A stretch of DNA of 64,000 nucleotides, taken from assembly GCA_023412475.1 (NCBI GenBank), contig JAEYNR010000080.1, positions 1 through 64,000 of the forward strand, written 5' to 3'. Below the pieces are notes generated by a model. The model was not told the DNA's origin. It saw nothing but the letters and a program-made list of their open reading frames with translations, and made no database searches. Of this stretch, positions 9,316-19,363 are shown in pieces. This DNA is from Fibrobacterota bacterium (GTDB lineage: Bacteria; Fibrobacterota; Chitinivibrionia; Chitinivibrionales; Chitinispirillaceae). How positions within the stretch are numbered: position 1 is the stretch's first letter; each line of letters opens with the position of its first letter. The translations under genes were made by a program, and so were the position numbers.

Positions 9316-9738
9316 TTTCATCCCTTTCTGTAATAAATCTGCAATTACTACAAAATACCCTTAAATACTATAAAGTTGTGAAGAAATCGTGAAGTTCCTT
9401 CAGTCAATTTTTACTTTAAAACTTAATCAAATATCACAAAAAGAAACAAAGTTCAACCATATCACAAAGGAGCACGTTTGTATGGATTCTAAGCAGGAGG
9501 TTATGATACGATCGCTTGTAAGTTGTTGATTTTTGCATATTCCGTTTTTATCCGGCACCTGATTCCGGTTCTATCCGGTATTAGATTCCCCAACTTATCC
9601 GGCAGGTTTTCAAGCCAAAACCGGAATCGAGTGGCGGAGGCTGCTGAATCCATTAATCCCTACCAGAGATAAGTGACGCATAGACCCTTAAACCGATTCA
9701 TTTTTCCTTTTAACGGTAAAACTCAAAATTGAAAGGAA

Positions 9739-11275
9739 ATGAACATGCCAAGGAGAAATTCTATGCGTCGTATTCGAGATTGTTTAAGACTGTACTACGA
9801 AAATAATTTGAGCCAGTCGCAAATCTCTCGCTCCCTAAAGATATCCCGCAGTACTGTACAGGACTATCTGTCGAGATTAGCCATAGCGGGGATGGTGTAT
9901 GAAGACAGCATACCGTTAACGGATGAGGAACTCGAAGAAAAGCTTTACAGAAAAGTGAAAGATATCTCACCAGATTATTCAAAAGAGATGGACTTCAGTT
10001 ACATTCACTCTGAACTTTCTAAAACAGGCGTAACACTTCGCCTACTCTGGGAGGAATACAAGAGGGACAACCCTAATGGCCACCAGTACAGTCAGTACTG
10101 TTATCATTACCAGCAGTGGCGAAAAAAACTGAAAGTATATATGCGCCAGCACCATATTGCAGGAGAACGACTTTTCGTTGATTATTCCGGTAAAAAGCCT
10201 CATATTGTCAACAGATTTACCGGAGATATTGTTGAGATGGAGCTTTTTGTTATATGCTGGGGATACAGCCATTATACATATGCAGAAGCACAGGAAAGCC
10301 AGAAAATTAATAACTAGTTAATGGGTCATATCAGAGCATTCAACTTTTTCAGCTGTGTTCCCAGGCTAATAGTGCCTGATAATTATAAAGGAGCCGTTAC
10401 AAAGGCTCACAGGTATGATCCAGACGTAAATCCTGCGTATACAGAGCTTGCAGAGCACTATGAAATTGGTGTATTACCTGCAAGAGCGAGAAGTCCTAAA
10501 GACAAAGCTAAAGTTCGAAACCAGTGTATTGATTGTGCAAAGATGGATACTTGCTCGCTTGCGTAATCAGGTATTTCACAGTATTGACGAGTTAAACAAG
10601 GCTATCTGGAAATTACTGGAAGATCTGAATAACCGTAAAATGCAAAAGCTAAAAAAGAGCAGACTTGAATTGTTCTTAAATGTCGACAAACCCAATGCAA
10701 AGCCTTTACCAGATAGCCCCCATGTCATACGAGAGTGGTTTGCTCCATCCATAAACATCGACTACCATATCGAAGTAAACAAAAGATATTACAGTGTGCC
10801 CTGGTGTTGTTACGGAAAAAAAGTTAAAGCATGCATTGAGAACGGTGTATTATCTGTTTTTTTAAAAGAAGAATGTATTGCTGTTCACACCGTTATAGAA
10901 AAAGAATACCAGTATTCTACAAATCCTGAACATATGCCTCCAGCACATAAGGCTCAGTACAATTGGAATGCTGCCTTCATAATTAAAAAAGCTGGTGAAA
11001 TCGGCCCTAATACACTGGAGCTGATTAAAAAGATCATCTCTCAAAAGAGGTTTCCCGAACAAGGCTATCGGCCAGCTATGGGGATTTTGCGCCTTGCAAA
11101 AACGTATGGCTGTGAAAGACTTGAGGCTGCAACAGGTATAGCATTACAGTATGGTTTGACACGAACATATCAGATAGCAGATATGCTGAAAAATGGAAAA
11201 GACCGTCCTGTTGATGAAAGCATTGAAACTATTGAGAACCAAAACAACGTGCGTGGGCAGAATTACTATAACTGA
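9739..11275 (+). pseudogene. istA: IstA transposase of the IS21 family, two inactivating mutations
   Basis: The 1537-bp region would encode a full-length IstA of about 510 residues: N-terminal helix-turn-helix (QSQISRSLKISRSTVQDYL), then the DDE core with the first Asp in LFVDYSGKKP and the second in RLIVPDNYKG. Two lesions break it. A TAG at 10315-10317 lies where the family has Trp (..KINN-stop-LMGHIRAF), consistent with TGG to TAG. An extra C at about 10516 shifts the frame exactly at the catalytic Glu codon (KDKAKV-E). The second reading frame then runs on to 11275. The family relation is firm; the exact ancestral sequence at the lesions is inferred. Confidence 0.85.
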
Positions 11276-11288
11276 AAGGATCTTAAAA

Positions 11289-11790
11289 ATGCTTGAAGAT
11301 ACATTACGTAAATTACAGGAAATGCGACTTTATTCAATGTCAGAACAGATTCGTCATTTAATTGATACTTCGAGATATAACAATCTCAGTGCTGATGATT
11401 TGTTATCGTTTATTGTTAATGCAGAATATGATAAAAGAAATAAAAATCGTATTGATCGTTTGATGCGGCTGGCATCTCTTAAAATCCCTTCCGCTTGCAT
11501 TGCTGATATTGAATTTTCAAAACGGAGAAATCTTATCAAAGAATAAATTGATCAAATTATAGAAGGTGAATTTCTGAAAAAGCACAAAAACATATTAATA
11601 AGCGGTGCAACCGGATGCGGGAAAACCTATCTGGCGTGTGCTATTGGACAATTTGCATGTATGAATGGTTACAGTGTTAAATACTTCAGAGTTACAAAAT
11701 TTCTGGAGACCATGAATGCTGAACAAGCAGTAGGAAACTATCTTAAATCAATAGACAAGATGGCTAAAACACAACTTCTTATACTTGATG
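11289..11790 (+). pseudogene. istB: IstB ATPase of the IS21 family, interrupted and 3'-truncated
   Basis: IstB is the AAA+ helper ATPase that partners IstA. The gene starts at the ATG at 11289 behind GAAAGGATC. A TAA at 11544-11546 interrupts it (..NLIKE-stop-IDQII..), possibly TTA to TAA. The same frame continues with Walker A GATGCGKT and Walker B LLILDDL. Soon after Walker B (about 11793) the sequence becomes the right end of the element, so about 80 C-terminal residues (sensor and arginine-finger regions) are missing. Confidence 0.82.
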
Positions 11791-11950
11791 ACCTGGTGCC
11801 GAATAGACCGGAATACACAATTTTTGATCAAGAAGAGCGACGCCCTGTAATGGCGCACCTTTAGGAGGGGAGTATGGCGAATTTCTTTTCGCCAGTAGAA
11901 TAAAAGACCTTTTTCTCAGGAAAAAGCCCATTTTTGAAAGATTTTATCGG

Positions 11951-13090
11951 TTATGTCATCCTTCCGTTCAGTAATTCGTCCAATAATTGCCTATAGCCCA
12001 CTGTGAAAAATAGGGTTGTTCCTTCCCCTTCTTTACTATCAAACCAGATTTCGCCACCGTGCCTGTCGATTATTTTTTTGACAACAGCAAGACCAGTACC
12101 CGTTCCCTCAAATTTCTTATCTGAATGCAACCTCTGAAACATACCGAATAGCTTATAGGCGTATTTCATATCAAACCCGATCCCGTTATCTTTTACAAGG
12201 TACACTCTCTTCCCACCATCTTCTTGTAACCTGAATGAAATCTTTGCGGGCGTACGGTCACGGGTAAACTTCCAGGAATTCCTGAATATATTTGTAAGGG
12301 CAACCATAAACATTGTGGGGTCTACATTCTCATACAAATCTCTCTGTATTTCAACTTCGACAACACGATCAGGATTACTCATTTTTAATTGAGAAATAAC
12401 ATTCTCTACAATATCAGACAAACTGATGTAAGACCTGTGCAAAGCAGACCGTGACAATCCTGCCAACTGAGACAAACCAACAATCATTTGATCCATTATA
12501 TCAGCATTGAATGCAATCCTGTCAAAATACTCTTTGCTTTCTTCGGATAGCTCGGAACTATAATCGGACAGGAGTATCTCCGTAAAGCCCTTAATAGCCC
12601 TCAGAGGAGCACGCAAATCGTGGCTAAGCGTTTGACCATATTGCTCCAAATCTTCATTGACGGCCCGTAACTTTTGGTTCAGCTCAACAATGCTGTCTGT
12701 CCATTTCTTCCTGTCAGTTATATCCAGAAACGTTACCAGAACCAAATCTAACGGTAAAAACATTCCCCCTTTGATCTCTCTTGCATTCACCAGAATGTTT
12801 CGTTCACCAATATTCGGGAAAGTATGAGATACTTCAAATTCCTGGACAACTGTTTTTTCAGGTAATATCTTTTCAAACAAAGACCTCAATACAGGAATAT
12901 TCCATTGGCCATTTCCAATATCAAATATGCTCCTGTTCGCTGTTTCTTCCCTACTGACCTTGAAATGTTTATAGAATGCCTCATTCGCCGTAAGAATCGC
13001 CATATCCCTGCCAAGCACAAGAAGCGGGTCAGGGATAGTATCAAATATCACGGTTCTGAATGTTTCTAATAAAGGAAGAGCGTTTGTCAT
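11951..13090 (-). CDS. soluble PAS-domain sensor histidine kinase
   Basis: This is a 379-residue kinase without membrane segments, so it is probably cytoplasmic. Order: a PAS domain (about 10-125, ending FLDITDRKK), a short coiled coil, a HisKA dimerisation domain with the H-box SHDLRAPL (phospho-acceptor His157), and a HATPase_c domain with N-box NIFRNSWKFT, G1 DNGIGFD and G2 GTGTGLAVVKK. The DHp/ATPase pair resembles the phytochrome-like, PAS-linked kinases. The ATG at 13090 follows CTGGAG. No response regulator is adjacent, so it is an orphan kinase here. It faces the decayed IS element. Confidence 0.9.
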   Translation of the reverse strand: MTNALPLLETFRTVIFDTIPDPLLVLGRDMAILTANEAFYKHFKVSREETANRSIFDIGNGQWNIPVLRSLFEKILPEKTVVQEFEVSHTFPNIGERNILVNAREIKGGMFLPLDLVLVTFLDITDRKKWTDSIVELNQKLRAVNEDLEQYGQTLSHDLRAPLRAIKGFTEILLSDYSSELSEESKEYFDRIAFNADIMDQMIVGLSQLAGLSRSALHRSYISLSDIVENVISQLKMSNPDRVVEVEIQRDLYENVDPTMFMVALTNIFRNSWKFTRDRTPAKISFRLQEDGGKRVYLVKDNGIGFDMKYAYKLFGMFQRLHSDKKFEGTGTGLAVVKKIIDRHGGEIWFDSKEGEGTTLFFTVGYRQLLDELLNGRMT

Positions 13091-13269
13091 TATATTGCTC
13101 CAGGTGCCTTTAGTTGTTTTTTATCGGTTTCATCCACTGTCAGGCTTCCTTGAAAATAACCATCCTTTATGACTTGCCTGCAACTATTTTGCCATTGAGC
13201 CTTCTTAATTCCCTGGCTAATTCGAACCTGTTTTGGCAAGAGTTGAAGCGAATTGCCGCTTTTGCTGGC

Positions 13270-13559
13270 TCAGTTACCGCTGAAAGAGCACTTCAAACGG
13301 CTTGAAATGCTCTTTCTTACATCTTGTGCAACTGCATAAGCTGACGATAGCTCCGAAACCACATCTGATTTTTTGATGTCATTCTTAATTTGTTTTACAG
13401 CTTCTTCGGCTTCTTCTGATATTTTCTTGCTATCTTTTACCTGTTTAAATGTATAAACAAGCCCGAAAATAGTACCAATCGTACCTGATAAGCCTGTAGA
13501 AGTAAAATTTTCAAAATTTCACCTAAATGCCAATTTTTATAAACTACAAAAAGGTCCAT
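13270..13559 (-). pseudogene. remnant of a small membrane-protein gene, apparently frameshifted
   Basis: On the minus strand, 13518-13270 is open and reads FTSTGLSGTIGTIFGLVYTF then KQVKDSKKISEEAEEAVKQI, a one-TM segment followed by a charged coiled coil, but it lacks a start codon. One frame over, an ATG at 13559 opens MDLFVVYKNWHLGEILK up to the same point. Joining them at the A/T run near 13510 gives one continuous protein of about 96 residues, which suggests a one-base indel. No family is recognised. It lies upstream of and parallel to the histidine kinase gene. Confidence 0.35.
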
Positions 13560-13665
13560 TGGATATAAATTCTAAAAAGTTTCATTCACCAAAATTTAAT
13601 AAAGGTTACTCAATTTCATTTAACTAAAATGGTTAGATTTAATTATGGAATATGACAGGAAAAAG

Positions 13666-13839
13666 TCAGGCAACATATGCCTTTGCTACATTATTCCATT
13701 CTATACGTTTTCCTAAATCCCCGGAATCCTTCATATTTTGGAGAAATTGGTTCATTCGATAGTCGAATATGTTGGAATATAGAAGGGCCCTGATGAAAAT
13801 CGGATCTTCTGTACTAAAGTGTTCCAGCCAATAGAACAC
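13666..13839 (-). CDS. possible small protein or gene fragment
   Basis: A 57-residue frame from a GTG at 13839 to a TGA at 13666-13668 reads MFYWLEHFSTEDPIFIRALL and continues with DYRMNQFLQNMKDSGDLGKR. The composition is protein-like, with no low-complexity bias. There is no strong ribosome binding site (GGTGG upstream) and no recognisable family. It could be the end of a larger broken gene, since it stands in tandem with another remnant just downstream. Confidence 0.3.
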   Translation of the reverse strand: MFYWLEHFSTEDPIFIRALLYSNIFDYRMNQFLQNMKDSGDLGKRIEWNNVAKAYVA

Positions 13840-14115
13840 TTTTTACCACCCATCCCCTGTTATTTTACCGTATTTAGATCAATAATCATTAAATTAATAC
13901 TCATCGCAGTATAGACCGGGCTGTACGGTTTTGTAGTTTGCATTTAATAATCGCCAGAAAAAGGTAATGGAATTTAAAAAGATTTCATTACAGGATTATT
14001 AGCAACCGGTTAAGACGTGCACACAGTAGAATCCCGGCACGTGTAAATTCTTTTTACAAAGTAGTTTAAGGTAAAATCACACATTGTAGTCGCTTGCCAG
14101 GCGGAGGAAATGAAG

Positions 14116-16293
14116 ATGAAATATGGTATAAAAGCAATAATGTTTTTCAGCACACTACTCTTTTTGATATTTGCCAGTAGCGTAACTGAAGCAGTAACAG
14201 TCACAGTAAATCCCCGAATCAAGCACCAGGAATTCGAAGGCTGGGGTACTTCTATCTGCTGGTGGGGAAATATTATCGGCAAATTTCCAGAGAAAACACG
14301 TGACTCAATTATGGACATATTGTTTGATACCGCTGATGGTCTGGGACTTTCAATTATCCGCTACAATATAGGCGGAGGAGATAATCTGTCGCACACCCAC
14401 ATGGGGACCGGAAAGATGATGGATGGATTCAAAGCAAGCGAAACTGCTCCTTATGACTGGACAAAAGATGAAGGGCAGAGATGGGTTGTTGATGCGGCAA
14501 AGCAGCGGATTCCCCAGGATTGGTTCATAGCTGAAGCGTTCTCAAATTCTCCGCCATACTGGATGACCGTGAGTGGATGCGCTTCAGGCGGAGCTGGTGG
14601 AAGCAACAACCTTAAAAGCGAGTATTATGCACAATTTGCTGACTATCTCACCACAGTGGTAAAGCATTTCAATGACGAGTGGGGTGTTTTTTTCCGTACA
14701 CTGGAACCCATGAATGAACCTGACATAGCTTGGACAGTAAATGGTGGACAGGAAGGATGTTCATTTTCAAATGAGAATCAGGCAAAGCTGATACTTGAGG
14801 TGAAGAAGAGCATTGATGATAAACAGTTGTCTACGAAATTATCTGCTCCCGATGGATCATCGTACGGGGCAACCATTGCTGCATATAACTCCTACTCTGC
14901 CAATGTAAAATCCTGCCTTTATCAGATCAATACCCATGGCTATTTTGGCGGCAGCCGAACTGAATTACTGGCTGCAGCTCAACGGGACGGCAAGAAACTC
15001 TGGGCATCTGAAATTGACGGCAGCGGAGCAGAGTACCCTTTTGATCAGTGGACACACAATCATAACGATATCGTTCCCTCTCTTGATATTGCAAACCGCA
15101 TAATTCGCGACCTGCGCGATCTCAAAGCACAAGGATGGGTTTTCTGGCAAATCGTCGAAAGCGAGCAGGCGCAGACCAGCCTCAACAAAAACTGGGGATG
15201 CATACATGCCGATTTCAACGGTGGAAACAAATATTACATCACAAAAAAATATTTTGCACTTCGTCAGTTCTCCAGATTCATCAGGCCATTTTCACGAATG
15301 ATCAATATTGATAATAACGATGCAGTGGCCTTCCTCTCCCCTGAGCAGGACCGACTGATCATCGTCCAGAGAAATGCCGGTAATAGCGCTGTTTCGTACG
15401 ATTATAAATTATCAGATTTCCAGCAGGCCGGACCAACTGTTTCTGTATGGAGAAGTTCTGCAACAGAAGATTTCCTGAAGATTAATGATTTATCCGTTGT
15501 GAACGGAACATTGTCGACTGTATCTCCGGCAAAATCTATCACCACTTATGTAATACCTGTACAGCAGAGCGTGGGAGGTAATCTGGTACTCAATGGTGAT
15601 TTCAGCTCCGGAACTGATAACTGGACTTTTAATGCATGGAGCGGCTCGGGAACCGGAACCGTTACGGACGGAGAGTTCAGTATCAATATCGAAACTGCTG
15701 CTTCCAGAAGCCACGATATCCAGCTTGTCCAGAATGGGCTTTTTCTGGAAAAAGGAAACACCTACAAGGTTGCATTCGATGCATATTCGACTGCAAACAG
15801 TACTCTTGAGGTGAATGTTCAGGCGGGCAGTGATCCATGGACAAGCTACCTGCCGCAATTGAAACAATTCGATCTTTCCACCACAAAACAGAGACTCTCT
15901 TTTACATTCACAATGGAAGCGCAAACAACAGACATTGGCCAGATCAGCTTCAATGCAGGTTCCTCGGTCCAATCGGTTTTTCTTGATAATGTATCTGTGG
16001 AACAGACTGAGCCCACAAAATCACTCTACAAAACTTCCACACTCTCTTTAGCAAGTACCAGACTCTGCAATTCAATTTTGGAAGTTAAATTCACCTCACC
16101 CCAGAACAGGGCATCCCTGAAGCTCTACAACTTAAAAGGTGATTTGGTTAAATCGGTCGACTTTAAAGCCAGTACTGACAGGATATGTTCAAATAGAGTT
16201 GATATGTCAAATATTCCCAGTGGATATTACACATTGAAAATTGGCTCCGGAAAAAGCATCCTTCACACATCAAAAATATTGCTTATGAAATAA
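14116..16293 (+). CDS. secreted GH30-family glycosidase with C-terminal carbohydrate-binding and sorting-type modules
   Basis: This is a 725-residue exported enzyme. I chose the ATG at 14116 because GGAGG at 14103-14107 is at correct distance; the ATG at 14110 is too close. Signal peptide, then a GH30-type (beta/alpha)8 domain: N-terminal FEGWGTSICWWGN, acid/base Glu201 in PMNEPDIAW, nucleophile Glu299 in WASEIDGSG. This pattern is closest to the endo-beta-1,6-galactanase branch of GH30 as I know it, though substrate is inference. Residues about 490-635 form a CBM4/9-like jelly roll (NLVLNGDFSSGTDNWTF). The last about 85 residues (LKLYNLKGDLVKSVDF..IPSGYYTLKI) resemble a type IX secretion C-terminal domain. 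Confidence 0.88.
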   Translation: MKYGIKAIMFFSTLLFLIFASSVTEAVTVTVNPRIKHQEFEGWGTSICWWGNIIGKFPEKTRDSIMDILFDTADGLGLSIIRYNIGGGDNLSHTHMGTGKMMDGFKASETAPYDWTKDEGQRWVVDAAKQRIPQDWFIAEAFSNSPPYWMTVSGCASGGAGGSNNLKSEYYAQFADYLTTVVKHFNDEWGVFFRTLEPMNEPDIAWTVNGGQEGCSFSNENQAKLILEVKKSIDDKQLSTKLSAPDGSSYGATIAAYNSYSANVKSCLYQINTHGYFGGSRTELLAAAQRDGKKLWASEIDGSGAEYPFDQWTHNHNDIVPSLDIANRIIRDLRDLKAQGWVFWQIVESEQAQTSLNKNWGCIHADFNGGNKYYITKKYFALRQFSRFIRPFSRMINIDNNDAVAFLSPEQDRLIIVQRNAGNSAVSYDYKLSDFQQAGPTVSVWRSSATEDFLKINDLSVVNGTLSTVSPAKSITTYVIPVQQSVGGNLVLNGDFSSGTDNWTFNAWSGSGTGTVTDGEFSINIETAASRSHDIQLVQNGLFLEKGNTYKVAFDAYSTANSTLEVNVQAGSDPWTSYLPQLKQFDLSTTKQRLSFTFTMEAQTTDIGQISFNAGSSVQSVFLDNVSVEQTEPTKSLYKTSTLSLASTRLCNSILEVKFTSPQNRASLKLYNLKGDLVKSVDFKASTDRICSNRVDMSNIPSGYYTLKIGSGKSILHTSKILLMK

Positions 16294-16323
16294 TACAGAG
16301 TAAGCCGGGGCTATCGGCCACTC

Positions 16324-16359
16324 ACACCACCGTATAGCACTTATGCATAACGGTGGTGT
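16324..16359 (+). terminator. hairpin after the GH30 gene
   Basis: ACACCACCGT (16324-16333) pairs perfectly with ACGGTGGTGT (16350-16359) over a 16-base loop. The following tract is only moderately T-rich (CTTCAAGTT), so termination is likely but not certain. Confidence 0.6.
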
Positions 16360-16679
16360 CTTCAAGTTATTAACGCATAAATAATACTCCAGTAAGATCT
16401 ACTGCCTTAATCTCACAATTTACACCCTTGCCATCTGCTAACGGTTTATCATCTAACACATTGAAAAACAGGTTTCTTCAGAGCTTATTACATGTGGAGC
16501 TCCAAAGGTCCGTCATTGCACTTTTAATGTTCGCAATTATTTTTGTGTTCGCATTGTTTCGCGCTGCTGACATTCTTTTATTTCAATATCTTACGTTTAT
16601 TTTTGTTCGCTTAATATTGCCTTGGTATTTATTTTTATCCGCCTTCAATCTCCTTTTTTCTTTATATTATTGCTTATAT

Positions 16680-17543
16680 ATGAAAACCAGAACAATGCAA
16701 AAATTTAATATTTTCCTTTACACCGATTATCGTTCACTTCTGAATGACTACTACTCTTATCAGAAAAAAGTGATGAAATCGTTTTCTTTCCGTTTCTTTG
16801 CATCAAAGGCCAATGTTTCTCAGAGCATGTTCAAGGATATCATTTCCGGAAGACGGCGCCTTAGTCTTGCGGTTATGCAGAAGTATGCTTCAGCAATGAA
16901 TCTGACACAAAAGGAGACGGATTATTTCGGTGCTGTCGTTCAGTTTGTTAACTGTAAATCAAGCGATGAAAAAAATTATCATTTCACTAGCATGCTGCGT
17001 TTGCGTGGAAATTGCGAAATAAAGATTCTGGATGAAAGCCGCTATGAGTTTTTCAGTAACTGGTATCATAGCGCAATAAGAGAACTGGTAACCCTGCCAG
17101 AATTCAGGGAAGATCATGGCTGGATTGCAAAAAAATGCGTTCCCGGCATTACAGCCCAGCAGGCCAGAAAATCTATTGATACAATGCTTCGAATAGGAAT
17201 CTTATGTCGTGATCAGAATGGAAAGCTCCAGCCCGCAGATCCGATAATCTCCTCTGAATATGAGATGAAATCTCTTATCCTGAGAAACTTCCATACCGAA
17301 ATGATTTCACTTGCAAAGGAGGCTCTTGAACGCTTTGAGCCGTCACAGCGGGAAATCAGCTCGCTTACTCTGGGCGTATCATATAAGTGCTACGAACGCA
17401 TCAAAGAGCGGATCCGCTCCTTCAAAGAGGAACTGTTAAATATGGTTATTGAAGATACAGATGTTTCTGAAATGGTTTGTCAATGTAACTTCCAGCTTTT
17501 TCCATTATCTGGTAAAGCAGATGAGATTGAGGAGGCGCAATGA
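16680..17543 (+). CDS. TIGR02147/DUF4423-family transcriptional regulator
   Basis: The core reads FNIFLYTDYRSLLNDYYSYQ then a helix-turn-helix region (FFASKANVSQSMFKDIISGR) and a long helical C-terminal domain. This is the architecture of the TIGR02147 (DUF4423) family, which is strongly expanded in Fibrobacter (family knowledge). The open frame extends upstream to a TTG at 16428, but those 84 residues are an A+T-rich, Phe/Leu-rich translation of intergenic DNA. Family members start near MxKxxxxxDYRxxLxDYY, so I place the start at ATG 16680; ATG 16695 is also possible, and neither has a clear ribosome binding site. The stop overlaps the ATG of the lipoprotein gene (17540), so the pair is co-translated. 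Confidence 0.8.
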   Translation: MKTRTMQKFNIFLYTDYRSLLNDYYSYQKKVMKSFSFRFFASKANVSQSMFKDIISGRRRLSLAVMQKYASAMNLTQKETDYFGAVVQFVNCKSSDEKNYHFTSMLRLRGNCEIKILDESRYEFFSNWYHSAIRELVTLPEFREDHGWIAKKCVPGITAQQARKSIDTMLRIGILCRDQNGKLQPADPIISSEYEMKSLILRNFHTEMISLAKEALERFEPSQREISSLTLGVSYKCYERIKERIRSFKEELLNMVIEDTDVSEMVCQCNFQLFPLSGKADEIEEAQ

Positions 17544-19282
17544 AGCAGATTCTTGCGCTGCATGAAAAGAGATTTGGAGTGTTGTTTCTTGTGAGCGCCT
17601 GTTGCATCTCAATGGTGCTTTCTTTCCTTCAATGTGCATCTGAAAATGTTGCAGGATCAGGATCGCAAGCCGGAAATGGCCGTATAACCTGCACTCTTTA
17701 CAATACTGATGGCAGTGTTGCTTCAGGAGCTTCAGTTTATCTGCGGTCGCACGATTACACAACCGACATTTCCACTGTAACACTCAGGAAATCTTCTACC
17801 ACCGGTATCAACACCAGAACCGATTTACACGGTGTTTTTTATATTGACTCACTATATCCAGGGATTTATTCCATAGAAGTCAATGATGGATCGGGGCACG
17901 CGGTTCTTTTAAGATGCACCATCGATGATGGGTACACCACTATCTTCCCACCTCATGACACACTTCGTCCTACAGGTACAATATCGGGCTCTATTGCTTC
18001 ATCAAATGATCATCAGAAACATCTCTTCCTTCAGATATATGGACTTGAACGGATCGGCGTATGCGATACTATGACCGGCGAATTTATTATCGATGATGTG
18101 CCGCCCGGAACTTATTCAATTCGCGCTGTTTCCGCTTCAGAAAATTCTGAGCCTGTTAAGATTGACAGCATCACTGTAAAATCGATTGAAACTACCCATA
18201 TCGGTACAATCGATTATCACCACCTCAGTCAATGGGAATATTTCAGAAAACTTTTTTTGAACACATCTGCTGAGGGTGCAGGAGTAACAGGTGATGTAGT
18301 GAATTTCCCTGTACTGATCCGCTTGCGGAGCGACAACTTTGACTTCAACCAGGCAAAAGCAGACGGAAGCGATCTCAGGTTCGCAAAGGTGGACGGGATG
18401 CCGCTTGCATATGAAGTTGAAAGGTGGAACACAGTTGACATGCAAGCTGATATCTGGGTTAAAGTTGATACAGTGTTTGGAAATAACAGTTCACAATACT
18501 TTATCATGTACTGGGGAAATTCAGACGCAATAAGTGAGTCGGACGGTAGTGCAGTGTTTGACACTGCAGATGCATTCCAGGGAGTATGGCATCTCTGTGG
18601 TAAAGGACCGGATATTATCATGGATGCAACAGTGAACCATTATGACGGCACACCGCTTGGAATGTCGGAAAATGAAGCTGTAGCCGGAGTTATCGGCGAA
18701 GCAAGAGCATTTGATGGCGTTACCTCTTATATCACAATGGCTAATACTGCAGACAGCCGCTTGAACTTTCCCCAGGACGCATACTATTCGATATCTTCCT
18801 GGGTTTATGCAGAAAATATCGATTCTATTTACAGGGCTATTGCGGGTAAAGGACATGAGCAATATTATTTACAATTCAAATGCCTGAAAAATGACAAAGC
18901 TACATGGGAGTTTGTAGATTATCAAGACAAGGAAGGCTGGGAATTTTCTGAAGATTCAGTCCCACCTTCACCTGGAGCCAAAGAATGGATACTTTTGACA
19001 GGTGTAAGATCTGGTAACAGTCAGAGTTTATATATAAATGGTGATATGATAGTTGAAGGAGCAGCACTGATGCCAGCCGAACATGAAAGAAATACATCTG
19101 ATGATTTCGCAATCGGGAGCCATGGCAGATCAGTGGATATTCCCTTTTATCAGGGCTGGTCTTTTTTCAATGGATTGATTGACGAAGTTCGGGTATCAAG
19201 CAGCGCACGGAGTAACTACTGGATAAGGCTCTGTTATATGAATCAGAAATCAGAGGATAATCTGGTAGAGTTCAGAAATTAA
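17540..19282 (+). CDS. exported DUF2341/LamG protein, probable lipoprotein, partner of the adjacent regulator
   Basis: This encodes 580 residues starting at ATG 17540, in a 4-base overlap with the regulator gene and behind GAGGAGGCGCA. An N-terminal hydrophobic segment is followed by FLQCASENVAGSG; the Cys is probably lipidated, although Gln before it is unusual for a lipobox. Order: a carboxypeptidase-regulatory/Ig-like beta domain (about 45-120), a second such domain (about 145-215), a DUF2341 domain (about 235-350, YFIMYWGNS), and a LamG/concanavalin-like domain (about 360-575, AIGSHGR, FNGLIDEVRVSSSAR). Binding of a glycan or surface component is likely. The linked regulator suggests a sensing pair, which is inference. 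Confidence 0.75.
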   Translation: MKQILALHEKRFGVLFLVSACCISMVLSFLQCASENVAGSGSQAGNGRITCTLYNTDGSVASGASVYLRSHDYTTDISTVTLRKSSTTGINTRTDLHGVFYIDSLYPGIYSIEVNDGSGHAVLLRCTIDDGYTTIFPPHDTLRPTGTISGSIASSNDHQKHLFLQIYGLERIGVCDTMTGEFIIDDVPPGTYSIRAVSASENSEPVKIDSITVKSIETTHIGTIDYHHLSQWEYFRKLFLNTSAEGAGVTGDVVNFPVLIRLRSDNFDFNQAKADGSDLRFAKVDGMPLAYEVERWNTVDMQADIWVKVDTVFGNNSSQYFIMYWGNSDAISESDGSAVFDTADAFQGVWHLCGKGPDIIMDATVNHYDGTPLGMSENEAVAGVIGEARAFDGVTSYITMANTADSRLNFPQDAYYSISSWVYAENIDSIYRAIAGKGHEQYYLQFKCLKNDKATWEFVDYQDKEGWEFSEDSVPPSPGAKEWILLTGVRSGNSQSLYINGDMIVEGAALMPAEHERNTSDDFAIGSHGRSVDIPFYQGWSFFNGLIDEVRVSSSARSNYWIRLCYMNQKSEDNLVEFRN

Positions 19283-19363
19283 GTAATATTCACAGAAAGG
19301 ATGCTTTTTAATCTCGTGTAGTTAACCAATATTGAGATGATCAAAAGCACTGGAGGACTGAAA

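Larger units (their letters stand above)
9534..11819 (+). mobile_element. decayed IS21-family insertion sequence
   Basis: The element is bounded by related inverted ends: left TGCATATTCCG with TCCGGCACC further in, and right CGGAATACACA with GGTGCCGAAT further in. It has TG..CA termini as in IS21 relatives, and an ATTTT flanks both sides (9529-9533 and 11820-11824), a plausible 5-bp target duplication. Inside are an istA with one nonsense codon and one frameshift, and an istB with a stop codon and a deleted 3' third that runs directly into the right end. Extra TATCCGG-type repeats lie inside the left end, as is usual for IS21. It cannot transpose on its own proteins. Confidence 0.8.

Noticed and set aside
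8946..9392. Two short plus-strand ORFs over the tRNA region
   Set aside because: They run through the tRNA-Gln and tRNA-Glu genes and the terminator and do not look like proteins.
9482..9529. 15-codon ORF with a good AAAGGAG just left of the IS element
   Set aside because: It ends before the insertion point, so it is not a gene split by the element. It could be a leader peptide, but nothing supports that.
16428..16679. N-terminal membrane domain on the TIGR02147 regulator
   Set aside because: The upstream frame begins at TTG and translates A+T-rich intergenic DNA; the family starts at the residues encoded from 16680.
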